The notes beneath the pieces are model-generated. The model was not told where the DNA came from and did not search any database. It worked only from the letters and a program-made list of their open reading frames with translations. A stretch of 64,000 nt of DNA from Shinella curvata. GTDB lineage: Bacteria > Pseudomonadota > Alphaproteobacteria > Rhizobiales > Rhizobiaceae. The stretch's first letter is position 1. Each line of letters starts with the position of its first letter. Of the stretch, positions 17,933-25,864 are shown piece after piece. The position numbers and the translations under genes are program-made. The DNA lies in the NCBI RefSeq assembly GCF_022899935.1, contig NZ_JALJCJ010000007.1, positions 62,001-126,000 of the forward strand, in the 5' to 3' direction.

Positions 17933-19759
17933 TCAGGCAGCGCCAGCGGCGCGCTGCTTTTCGAATCGCTTGCGATCGTTGGCATCGAGGAACATCTTGC
18001 GCAGACGGATCGACTTCGGCGTCACTTCCATCAGCTCGTCGTCCTGGATCCACGACAGCGCGCGGTCGAGCGTCATGCGGATCGGCGGGGTCAGCTTGAC
18101 GGCTTCATCCTTGCCGGCGGCGCGGATGTTGGTGAGCTGCTTGCCCTTGAGCACGTTGACCTCGAGGTCGTTGTCGCGCGAGTGGATGCCGATGATCATG
18201 CCGGCATAGACCTTCTCGCCCGGCTCGATGATCATCGGGCCGCGGTCTTCCAGGTTGAACATGGCGTAAGCCACGGCTTCGCCCGAACCGTTCGACAGCA
18301 GAACGCCGTTGACGCGGCCGCCGATCGCGCCCTTGAAGGGCTGGTAGTCGTGGAACAGGCGGTTCATGATCGCCGTGCCGCGCGTGTCGGTCAAGAGTTC
18401 CGACTGGTAGCCGATGAGGCCGCGGGTCGGCGCCAGGAACTTCAGGCGGACGCGGTTGCCGCCCGACGGACGCAGTTCCGTCATCTCGGCCTTGCGCTCC
18501 GACATTTTCTGCACGACGATGCCCGAATGCTCTTCGTCGACGTCGATGACGACTTCTTCGATCGGCTCCATGGTGGTGCCGGCCTCGTCCTTGTGCATGA
18601 CGACGCGTGGACGCGAGACCGCAAGCTCAAAACCTTCGCGGCGCATGGTTTCGATGAGAACGGCAAGCTGAAGTTCGCCGCGGCCGGAGACGTAGAACGA
18701 ATCCTTGCCTTCGGCTTCCTCGATCTTCAGCGCGACGTTGCCTTCAGCTTCCTTGAACAGGCGGTCGCGGATGACGCGGCTGGTGACCTTGTCGCCTTCG
18801 GTGCCAGCGAGCGGCGAATCGTTGACGATGAAGGACATCGTAACGGTCGGCGGGTCGATCGGCTGCGCGGTCATGGCTTCGGTGACCGAGGGGTCGCAGA
18901 ACGTGTCGGCGACGGTGCCCTTGGAGAGACCGGCAATGGCGACGATGTCACCGGCATGCGCTTCGTCGATCGCCGTGCGCTCGATACCGCGGAAAGCGAG
19001 GATCTTCGAGATGCGGCCGGTTTCGATCAGCTTGCCATCCTGGCCGAGAACCTTGACCGGCTGGTTGGACTTCAGCGTGCCCGAGGCGATGCGGCCGGTG
19101 ATGATGCGGCCGAGGAAGGGGTTGGCTTCCAGGATCGTACCGATCAGGCGGAACGGACCTTCTTCGACGACGGGCTCCGGAACGTGCTTGAGCACGAGGT
19201 CGAGAAGCGGCGCGAGGCCTTCTTCCTTCGGACCTTCCGGGTTGACGTTCATCCAGCCATCACGGCCCGAACCGTAGAGGATCGGGAAGTCGAGCTGTTC
19301 GTCGGTGGCGTCGAGATTGGCGAAGAGGTCGAAGACTTCGTTGATGACTTCTTCGTGGCGGCCGTCCGGACGGTCGATCTTGTTGATCGCGACGATCGGC
19401 TTCAGACCGACCTTGAGTGCCTTGCCGACCACGAACTTGGTCTGCGGCATCGGGCCTTCCGAGCTATCGACGAGAACGATGGCGCCGTCCACCATCGAGA
19501 GGATGCGCTCGACTTCGCCGCCGAAGTCGGCGTGGCCGGGGGTGTCGACGATGTTGATGCGAACGCCCTTCCACTCCACCGAGGTCGCCTTGGCGAGAAT
19601 GGTGATGCCGCGTTCCTTTTCGAGATCGTTCGAATCCATCACGCGTTCGGCAACGCGCTGGTTTTCACGGAACGAGCCGGACTGCTTGAGAAGCTCGTCG
19701 ACGAGCGTGGTCTTGCCATGGTCGACGTGCGCGATGATCGCGATATTGCGGAGTGACAT
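17933..19759 (-). CDS. typA: Translational GTPase TypA/BipA
   Basis: A 608-residue ribosome-associated GTPase of the elongation-factor superfamily, involved in 50S assembly and stress or low-temperature growth. GTPase motifs are AHVDHGKTTLVDELL (G1), the RGITI region (G2), DTPGHADFGGE (G3) and NKIDR (G4). The EF-G-like domains and the BipA-specific C-terminal region fill the usual length. A very long open frame on the opposite strand is a shadow. Confidence 0.97.
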   Translation of the reverse strand: MSLRNIAIIAHVDHGKTTLVDELLKQSGSFRENQRVAERVMDSNDLEKERGITILAKATSVEWKGVRINIVDTPGHADFGGEVERILSMVDGAIVLVDSSEGPMPQTKFVVGKALKVGLKPIVAINKIDRPDGRHEEVINEVFDLFANLDATDEQLDFPILYGSGRDGWMNVNPEGPKEEGLAPLLDLVLKHVPEPVVEEGPFRLIGTILEANPFLGRIITGRIASGTLKSNQPVKVLGQDGKLIETGRISKILAFRGIERTAIDEAHAGDIVAIAGLSKGTVADTFCDPSVTEAMTAQPIDPPTVTMSFIVNDSPLAGTEGDKVTSRVIRDRLFKEAEGNVALKIEEAEGKDSFYVSGRGELQLAVLIETMRREGFELAVSRPRVVMHKDEAGTTMEPIEEVVIDVDEEHSGIVVQKMSERKAEMTELRPSGGNRVRLKFLAPTRGLIGYQSELLTDTRGTAIMNRLFHDYQPFKGAIGGRVNGVLLSNGSGEAVAYAMFNLEDRGPMIIEPGEKVYAGMIIGIHSRDNDLEVNVLKGKQLTNIRAAGKDEAVKLTPPIRMTLDRALSWIQDDELMEVTPKSIRLRKMFLDANDRKRFEKQRAAGAA

Positions 19760-19893
19760 GGTATAATCTCTGAGGTTCGGGGCGCGCGCAAAACGAGGGC
19801 GCCGTCTTCAATGGGCGGGCTCTTACATGTTTTTCCGCATTTGCGAAAGGGGCGGACCGCAACTCTGTTATCCGTCCGACGCGCAGCTTGTCA

Positions 19894-21456
19894 TCATGAT
19901 GAACGCACGGGCGGCAACACGACGCGCCAGAGTTCCTGATCCTCGCGGTCCATCAGCCGCACCGTCATCTCCTCGCTTGTACCGTTGATATCGACCAGTC
20001 CGAAGAATTGCAGCCCGGCCGAGGGCGGCAGATTGCTGTCGATGCCACCTGCCGACGACTTGATGAAGCGCACCTCCGGTCCGAAGGTCATGTCGAGCGG
20101 CTTCGGCCCATAGGTGCCGGAATGCAGCGGCCCGGACACGAACTCCCAGAACGGATTGAACTCCTGGAACTTCGCGCGCGACGGATCGTAGTGGTGGGCG
20201 GCGGTGTAATGCACGTCCGCCGTCAGCCAGACGACATTGTGGATGGCATTGTCGCGCATGAAGGACAAGAGATCGGCAATCTCCCGCTCGCGTGCCGCCG
20301 GCGGGCCGTTCAGGCCGTCGGCCACGCCCTCGTAGCCCAAGCTGTTGGCATAGTCGTCCCAGATGACGAGGCCGAGCGGCATGTCGCAGGCGATCACCTT
20401 CCAGACGGCCTCAGAGGCCGCCAGCTCACGTCGCAGCCAATCCGCCTGCCGCCAGCCGAACAGGCCATTCTCCGTGCCGCCCTTGTTGGGGCTGCGATAG
20501 GAGCGCAAATCGACGAAGAACACATCGAGCAGCGGCCCATAGGCGACCTTGCGGAAGATGCGGCCGGGTTCGGTGGCGAAATAGCGGATCGGCGTCATCT
20601 CGTGGAAGGCGCGGCGGGCGCGCTGTTCGTAGACGCCGATATCCTTTTCCGGATAGCGCCGGTCACCGGTGAGATCGCTCGATTCCGACCAGTTGTTCAA
20701 GACCTCATGGTCGTCCCACTGGAAGAAGGTCGGGCATTGCGTGTTGAAAGACAGGAGGTGGTCGTCGAGCAGATTGTACTTCCACTGGCCGCGAAATTCA
20801 TCGAGCGTGCGCGCAACAGTGCGCTTCTCGTCGGTGACGATGCGGTTTTTCCAGATACCGCCGTCGCGCAGCGGAATCTCGTCCGGGATTGGCCCGTCGG
20901 CATAGACCGTGTCGCCGGAATGGATGAAGAAATCCGGCTCGTGGCGCAGCATGGTCGAATAGGTCTTCATGCCGACATCGTCGATGCCCCAGCCCTGCCC
21001 CGCCGTATCGCCAGACCAGACGAAGCGCACCGAGCGCTTGCGCATCGGCGCCGTGCGGAACCGGCCGACGACGGGCTCGGAGACGAGATGGCTCGAATAG
21101 GGATCGCTCGCGGTGAAACGGTAGAAGATGTCCTGGTCCGGCAGGAGCCCTTCAAGCATCGCCTTGACGGCATTGTCCGAAGCCCCTGTCGCCTTCTGCA
21201 GCGGCAGGCGTTTGACGTCGATAAAACTGTCGGTGGTCGAATATTCGAGCGTCACCTCGGCCGGTCGGTCGGTGCGCGCCCAGACCATGCCCGAGGAACA
21301 ATCGACATCCCCAGACTGCACGCCATGCGAAAAGACCGGGCTTCCGTGACGGCGTGAGTAGTACGGCACCGCCAGCGCGGAGGACGTCGCCAGCGCGCCG
21401 GCCCCTGCGGTCAAGAGAAACGAGCGCCGCGTCAGCGCCTCGGGAACAATCGCCAT
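19894..21456 (-). CDS. phoD: PhoD-type alkaline phosphatase, Tat-exported
   Basis: A 520-residue periplasmic or secreted phosphatase or phosphodiesterase. The N terminus carries a twin-arginine signal, LTRRSFLLTAGAGAL, as is usual for PhoD. Metal-site motifs include SGDTAGQGWGIDD, HSGDTVYADGP, QWDDHEVLNNW and DVHYTAAHHYDP. The start at 21456 follows GGAGGTGGC, better than the alternative 5 codons upstream. A single CTGACAT half-site lies about 50 bases upstream, too little to call a Pho box. Confidence 0.92.
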   Translation of the reverse strand: MAIVPEALTRRSFLLTAGAGALATSSALAVPYYSRRHGSPVFSHGVQSGDVDCSSGMVWARTDRPAEVTLEYSTTDSFIDVKRLPLQKATGASDNAVKAMLEGLLPDQDIFYRFTASDPYSSHLVSEPVVGRFRTAPMRKRSVRFVWSGDTAGQGWGIDDVGMKTYSTMLRHEPDFFIHSGDTVYADGPIPDEIPLRDGGIWKNRIVTDEKRTVARTLDEFRGQWKYNLLDDHLLSFNTQCPTFFQWDDHEVLNNWSESSDLTGDRRYPEKDIGVYEQRARRAFHEMTPIRYFATEPGRIFRKVAYGPLLDVFFVDLRSYRSPNKGGTENGLFGWRQADWLRRELAASEAVWKVIACDMPLGLVIWDDYANSLGYEGVADGLNGPPAAREREIADLLSFMRDNAIHNVVWLTADVHYTAAHHYDPSRAKFQEFNPFWEFVSGPLHSGTYGPKPLDMTFGPEVRFIKSSAGGIDSNLPPSAGLQFFGLVDINGTSEEMTVRLMDREDQELWRVVLPPVRSS

Positions 21457-21774
21457 GCCACCTCCGGCCAAGCCCGCGAATCGACGGGCAGACCATCGGT
21501 CGGCGACATGTCAGTCCGGTAACGGGAGGATGACGTTTCACCCAAGCTTTGGTGACGGGAGGATGACGGGTGTGGACGAAGCCACCGCCGTCTCCGACTG
21601 TATTTCTGCTTTAGCCACTACCCTTGCATCCCCACGGACGTCATCCTCGGGCTCGACCCGAGGATCCACCGCCGCACCCGGAGCGTGGATGGTCGGGTCA
21701 AGCCCGACCATGACGGCGGAGAGGTAGAGCCCTTACAGGAAACACCGACCTCAGGCGCCTTTCTAACAGACCGT
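21457..21774. other. Intergenic region with repeats between phoD and the M3 peptidase gene
   Basis: About 318 bases. It contains a 14-base direct repeat ACGGGAGGATGACG at 21522-21535 and 21555-21568 flanking an imperfect palindrome centred on AAGCTT, and the nested palindromic repeat at 21639-21713. The phoD promoter should lie in the part nearest 21457. No gene is visible. Confidence 0.6.
21639..21713. repeat. Nested palindromic intergenic repeat, long form
   Basis: An outer CGTCAT at 21639 pairs with ATGACG at 21708-21713. Inside it are two hairpins, CCTCGGG..ACCCGAGG and GGTCGGG..GCCCGACC, and between them ATCCAC pairs with GTGGAT. The whole can fold as a three-way or cruciform structure. 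It is related to the short copies at 25401 and 34822. Confidence 0.75.
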
Positions 21775-23835
21775 TCAGGCCGCCAGCCCCTTCTTCTCCA
21801 GCATGGCCTCCGGCGTCGGCAGTTTGCCTCGGAAGGCCTTGTAGGCGTCCTCCGGGTCGACCGAGCCGCCCACGGCGTAGATATAGGTCTTCAGCCGCGC
21901 CGCCATGGCAGGGTTGAAGGCGTCGCCGGTTTCCGTGAAGGCGGAGAAGGCATCGGCGTCCAGCACCTCCGACCACATGTAGGAGTAGTAGCCGGCCGAA
22001 TAACCGTCGCCCGAGAAGACATGCTGGAAGTGCGGCGTCGCATGGCGCATGACGATGGATTTCGGCAGGCCGATCTTTTGCAGCACCTCGCCCTGCACCG
22101 TCATCGGGTCCTCGACCGGTCCGCGCGTATGAAACGCCATGTCAACCAGCGCCGAGGAGGTGAACTCCACCGTCGCGAAGCCCGAATTGAAGGTGCGGGC
22201 GGCCAGAACCTTGTCGAGCAGCGCCTGCGGCATCGCCTCGCCGGTCTGGTAGTGCACGGCGTAGCGGGTCAGGATTTCCGGCACCGTCAGCCAGTGTTCA
22301 TAGAGCTGCGAGGGCAGTTCGACGAAGTCGCGCGATACGCCCGTGCCGGACACCGAGGGGTAGGTGACGTCCGAAAGCATACCGTGCAGCGCGTGACCGA
22401 ATTCGTGGAAGAGCGTGCGCGCATCGTCGAGCGATAGCAGCGCCGGCTTGCCTTCGGCGGGTTTTGCGAAATTGCAGACATTGTAGATGATCGGGATCTC
22501 GCCGACCGAACCGTTCGGCAGCGGCAGGCGATGCTGGCTCTGGTAGGAACTCATCCAGGCGCCGGATCGTTTCGAGGACCGCGCGAAATAATCACCGAGG
22601 AACATGGCGACCAGCTTGTCCTCACGATCGCGGATCTCGAAGACCCGCACATCGGGATGATAGACCGGCACGTTCTTCTTCTCGATGGCGCGGATGCCGA
22701 AGAGGCGCTCGGCAACATCGAAGCAGGCATCGATGATCTTTTCCAGCTGGAGATAGGGCTTCAGCTCGGCCTCGGAGAAGTTGAATTTTTTGGCGCGCAG
22801 CTTTTCGGCATAGTAGCGCCAGTCCCAGGGCATGACCTCGTGGTTGCGGCCCTCGTCCGCGATGAGCGCGGCAAGCTCCGCTTCCTCCTCGCGTGCCCGC
22901 GCCACGGCCTTTTCCCAGACCTGCATCAACAGCCCGTTCACCGCATCCGGCGTCTTCGCCATGGTGTTGTCGAGCTTCAGGGCGGCAAAATTCGCGTAGC
23001 CGAGCAGCCCGGCCTTTTCCGATCGCAGCGCCAGCGTGTCCTTCACGATGCCGCGATTGTCCGTCTCGCCGTCATTCTCGCCGCGCGCCACCCAGGCCCG
23101 GAAGGCCTGCTCGCGCAGGTCCCGGCGGGCGGAGGAGGCAAGGAAGGGCTCGATGATCGAGCGCGACAGGGTGACGGCATAGCGCCCGTCCTGCCCACGA
23201 TCCCGCGCCGCCGCCGCCATGGCGTCCTTCAGATAATCCGGCAGGCCGTCCAGCGCCTCACCCTCGTCGAGGAACAGCGCCCAGCTCTTCTCATCGGCCA
23301 GCACGTTCTGGCCGAATTTCGCGCCGAGACCGGCCAGCGTTTCGTTGATCGCCGAGAGACGATCCTGTTCAGGCTTGGCGAGCTTGGCGCCCGATTTGAC
23401 AAACCCCTTCCAGTGTCGCTCCAGCACGCGCACCTGCTCCAGCGAGAGGTTGAGGCCCGCGCGGCCCTCCCACAGCGCATCGATGCGCTTGAAGAGCGCG
23501 GCATTGGTGCCAATCTTCGAATAGTGCCGCGACATTTTTGGCGCGATGTCGCGTTCCAAGGCCTGGATCGTGTCGTTGGTATTGGCGCCGGCGCGGCTCC
23601 AGAAAAGGGCCGAGACACGCGACAGCGCATCGCCGGCGATTTCCAGCGCCACGACCGTGTTCTCGAAGGTCGGCACATCGGGATTGCCGGCAATGGCGTC
23701 AATCTCCGCCTCATGGGCCACAAGCGCCGCATCGAAGCTCGCCGCAAAGGCCTCGTCCTTCACGAGATCGAACCGCGGCAGGCCGTTGAGGCCGGTCCAT
23801 TCGACGAGGGCGGGATCGATCGGCGTTTCGGTCAT
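21775..23835 (-). CDS. M3 family oligopeptidase (Dcp/OpdA type)
   Basis: A 686-residue zinc metallopeptidase that degrades short peptides in the cytoplasm. The zinc-binding HExxH motif is in ARTLFHEFGHALHGML near residue 465, followed by the glutamate-containing SRDFVELPSQLYEHW. The start MTETPIDPALVEW at 23835 follows GAAAGGA and gives the usual length; an 89-codon in-frame extension is rejected. Dcp and OpdA (PrlC) subtypes cannot be separated with certainty here. Confidence 0.93.
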   Translation of the reverse strand: MTETPIDPALVEWTGLNGLPRFDLVKDEAFAASFDAALVAHEAEIDAIAGNPDVPTFENTVVALEIAGDALSRVSALFWSRAGANTNDTIQALERDIAPKMSRHYSKIGTNAALFKRIDALWEGRAGLNLSLEQVRVLERHWKGFVKSGAKLAKPEQDRLSAINETLAGLGAKFGQNVLADEKSWALFLDEGEALDGLPDYLKDAMAAAARDRGQDGRYAVTLSRSIIEPFLASSARRDLREQAFRAWVARGENDGETDNRGIVKDTLALRSEKAGLLGYANFAALKLDNTMAKTPDAVNGLLMQVWEKAVARAREEEAELAALIADEGRNHEVMPWDWRYYAEKLRAKKFNFSEAELKPYLQLEKIIDACFDVAERLFGIRAIEKKNVPVYHPDVRVFEIRDREDKLVAMFLGDYFARSSKRSGAWMSSYQSQHRLPLPNGSVGEIPIIYNVCNFAKPAEGKPALLSLDDARTLFHEFGHALHGMLSDVTYPSVSGTGVSRDFVELPSQLYEHWLTVPEILTRYAVHYQTGEAMPQALLDKVLAARTFNSGFATVEFTSSALVDMAFHTRGPVEDPMTVQGEVLQKIGLPKSIVMRHATPHFQHVFSGDGYSAGYYSYMWSEVLDADAFSAFTETGDAFNPAMAARLKTYIYAVGGSVDPEDAYKAFRGKLPTPEAMLEKKGLAA

Positions 23836-24214
23836 GGGAGATCCTTTCTGGCAAATCACTGTGCGGCGAATATAGGAACGGAGACCGGGTCTGGTACAGG
23901 GGAGCAGCACAAAAACCGGGAACGGAAACCCCATTGCCGCGTTAGACCGGCTGCGGCACCCTGCCTCTTGACGCGGACGGCAACTTCGGTGAAAACAGTT
24001 CGGTTCGCGGCCTTTTGACATCCTTGCCGCGACGAACACTGGTGCCGGGCCCCTCTGGCGAGAGTTTTTACGGCGCTCTCGTGATGTCGGTACCGCCAGC
24101 AATTAGCCGGCGGATTCATACGCACATGAACATCCTGACGATGCCTTACCCGCATGCCCGTTGTGGTATGCGCAACTTCACCTCCCGTATCTCCACCTCC
24201 ATGGAGGTGCTGTC
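23836..24214. other. Long leader region upstream of the DUF475 gene
   Basis: 379 bases between divergent genes. It contains the M3 peptidase promoter, a possible hairpin CGAGAG/CTCTCG at about 24059-24082, another CCGCC/GGCGG near 24100-24118, and a short reading frame that overlaps the DUF475 start. I looked for the conserved core of the yybP-ykoY manganese riboswitch, often found before TerC-family genes, and did not see it. Confidence 0.5.
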
Positions 24215-24218
24215 ATGA
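24126..24218 (+). CDS. Putative 30-residue leader peptide of the DUF475 gene
   Basis: An open frame starts ATGAACATCCTG at 24126 and ends with TGA at 24216-24218, overlapping the DUF475 ATG as ATGA. Its C-terminal part reads MRNFTSRISTSMEVLS. Internal ATGs at 24141 and 24171 (approximate) offer shorter versions, and no strong ribosome-binding site precedes any of them. Its last codons contain the hairpin over the DUF475 ribosome-binding site, which suggests translational coupling. It may be a chance frame. Confidence 0.35.
   Translation: MNILTMPYPHARCGMRNFTSRISTSMEVLS
24194..24209 (+). promoter_or_regulatory. Palindrome sequestering the DUF475 ribosome-binding site
   Basis: CACCTCCATGGAGGTG is a perfect 16-base palindrome ending 5 bases before the ATG at 24215. 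Its right arm, GGAGGTG, is the ribosome-binding sequence. As mRNA it could form a short hairpin or dimerise, and an upstream ribosome reading the leader frame would open it. Confidence 0.55.
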
Positions 24219-25336
24219 TCGGCAACGGTGAAGGCAAGACCACCCTCTCCTACCTGAAATGGGCACTCATCTCGACCGTCATCGGCCTCGCGCTCGGCGC
24301 GTGGCTGGGCTGGCAGACGGAAGGCACGCTCGCCGGCATGGCGACCGTCTTTTTCATCTGCGCGGTTCTGGCGGTGCTGGAAATCTCGCTGTCCTTCGAC
24401 AATGCCATCGTGAACGCCAACAAGCTCAAGGACATGACGCCGGTCTGGCAACGCCGGTTCCTGACCTGGGGCATCCTGATCGCCGTCTTCGGCATGCGCA
24501 TCGTCTTCCCGCTTCTGATCGTCGTCATCGCCGCCGGTATCGGCCCGATCGACGCGCTCATCCTCGCGGCCCGCGAGCCGGCGGAATACGCCCGCATCAT
24601 GCATGACGCGCACCTGCCCATCGCCGCCTTCGGCGGCACCTTCCTGATGATGGTCGGCCTCACCTACTTCTTCAATCATGAGAAGGACGTGCACTGGATC
24701 GGCTTCATCGAGAAGCACATGGCGCGCTCGGCCACCGTCAAGGGCATCGAGATCGCCTTCGTGCTGCTGCTGATCCTCGTCTTCTCCAATCTGCTCGAGG
24801 GCGAGGATGCCAACACCTTCGTCTTCTCCGCCATCTATGGCCTTCTGACCTTCCTTGCCGTGGAAGTCGTCGGCGGCCTGCTCGATGCCTCGCAGAAGGC
24901 GATGTCGGAAGCGGCCAAGGGCGGCCTCGGCGCCTTCATCTATCTCGAAGTGCTCGATGCCAGCTTCTCCTTCGACGGCGTCATCGGCGCTTTCGCGCTG
25001 ACGCAGAACCTCTTCATCATCGCCATCGGCCTCGGTATCGGCGCCATGTATGTGCGCTCGATGACGATCATGCTCGTGGAAAAGGGCACGCTTGCAGAAT
25101 ACCGCTACCTGGAGCACGGCGCGTTCTACGCGATCCTGATCCTGTCGGTCGTCATGTACTGCCAGACGCTGGTGCATATCCCCGAGGTGATCACCGGCCT
25201 TGGCGGCGCGACGCTCATCGGCATCTCGCTGTGGTCCTCCATCCGCTACAACAGGCGGGAAAAGGAACTGGGGCACCACGAGGCCCCACATGCTGGCGAC
25301 CGCGTGTCGGCCCAGCTCGGCGAGAACAACGCCTAA
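24215..25336 (+). CDS. DUF475 integral membrane protein, TerC superfamily
   Basis: A 373-residue polytopic inner membrane protein with about nine or ten transmembrane segments. TerC/DUF475 features are the acidic membrane motifs EISLSFDNAIVNA near residue 70 and LDASFSFDGVIGAFA near residue 250, whose aspartates resemble ion-binding sites. TerC-family proteins YceF and YkoY have been reported to export manganese in Bacillus, so a metal-ion role is plausible, though not shown. The start is the ATG 5 bases after GGAGGTG. A terminator follows. Confidence 0.9.
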   Translation: MIGNGEGKTTLSYLKWALISTVIGLALGAWLGWQTEGTLAGMATVFFICAVLAVLEISLSFDNAIVNANKLKDMTPVWQRRFLTWGILIAVFGMRIVFPLLIVVIAAGIGPIDALILAAREPAEYARIMHDAHLPIAAFGGTFLMMVGLTYFFNHEKDVHWIGFIEKHMARSATVKGIEIAFVLLLILVFSNLLEGEDANTFVFSAIYGLLTFLAVEVVGGLLDASQKAMSEAAKGGLGAFIYLEVLDASFSFDGVIGAFALTQNLFIIAIGLGIGAMYVRSMTIMLVEKGTLAEYRYLEHGAFYAILILSVVMYCQTLVHIPEVITGLGGATLIGISLWSSIRYNRREKELGHHEAPHAGDRVSAQLGENNA

Positions 25337-25340
25337 ACAC

Positions 25341-25376
25341 GAAGGCCGACCGCTCCAACGGCCGGCCTTTTTGTTC
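25341..25376 (+). terminator. Terminator of the DUF475 gene
   Basis: GGCCG and CGGCC arms, extended by CCG/CGG with one mismatch, enclose a six-base loop and are followed by CTTTTTGTT. It starts a few bases after the stop codon. Confidence 0.8.
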
Positions 25377-25400
25377 GGTGACGCCCGGATCTACTCTCTC

Positions 25401-25431
25401 CGTCATCCTCGAGCTTGACCCGAGGATGACG
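25401..25431. repeat. Palindromic intergenic repeat, short form (copy A)
   Basis: A 31-base element with perfect 11-base arms CGTCATCCTCG and CGAGGATGACG around AGCTTGACC. It differs at one position from copy B at 34822-34852, and it shares CGTCATCCTCG and the CTTGACC-type core with the long form at 21639. Confidence 0.85.
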
Positions 25432-25481
25432 GAGGAGAAGGCGGCGCGGCTGCAATCTACCAAAGCAACGCAGAAATACAG

Positions 25482-25515
25482 AAGGCCCGCTGATCTTGCG
25501 ATCAGCGGGCCTTTT
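25482..25515. terminator. Terminator downstream of the 54-residue protein gene
   Basis: Arms AAGGCCCGCTGATC and GATCAGCGGGCCTT pair perfectly over 14 bases with loop TTGC. The right arm and flank share CAGCGGGCCTTTTCATTCG with the terminator of argG. The plus strand has the better T tract, so it may act in both directions. Confidence 0.85.
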
Positions 25516-25538
25516 CATTCGGAAAATTCTGCTTCGCG

Positions 25539-25703
25539 TTAGACGCGGGGGAAGTCGGCAGGGTTGATGCCGAGCGTCCTCAGGTCGCGTTCCTTCGGGC
25601 GGCGGTGGCCTTCAACGGCCGCGGCGGCTGCGTTGGCAGCGCTCAGTACGGCGAAGGCCCGGCCGAAGAAGCCCTGGGCGAAGGAGTTGCGGAGGGTGGT
25701 CAT
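25539..25703 (-). CDS. Small conserved-looking protein of 54 residues
   Basis: A short gene missed by length cut-offs: MTTLRNSFAQGFFG, then an Ala-rich stretch (about residues 16-30), then a basic segment EGHRRPKERDLRTLGI and the ending NPADFPRV. The basic C-terminal end resembles the last part of DUF1127 (YjiS-like) proteins, where an Arg-rich helix ends in a Leu-x-x-x-Gly-Ile/Leu motif. Support comes from the matching terminator 25 bases downstream and from codon use. No strong ribosome-binding site is seen. The function is unknown. Confidence 0.65.
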   Translation of the reverse strand: MTTLRNSFAQGFFGRAFAVLSAANAAAAAVEGHRRPKERDLRTLGINPADFPRV

Positions 25704-25864
25704 TGGATTGCTCGCTTTCTTGTTTAGCTTACGAGCGAAAGATGAGGCTTGGGGGCCGAAAGTACAACAGACTCTTTCTCAGCCCAGCCATGCAACGGAT
25801 GCAGGCCGGAAACTCCGTTTCCGACCTGCCTTGCTTTCGGTCCCGGGAGGAACATGCAGAATAG

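Noticed and set aside
17876-19756. Open frame of 626 codons on the plus strand
   Set aside because: It is a shadow of typA with no recognisable domain.
21457-21540. Pho box upstream of phoD
   Set aside because: Only one CTGACAT-like half-site is present; the second half at the correct spacing is poor.
23836-24214. yybP-ykoY manganese riboswitch before the TerC-family gene
   Set aside because: I did not find the conserved loop sequences of that class. Only short unrelated hairpins are visible.
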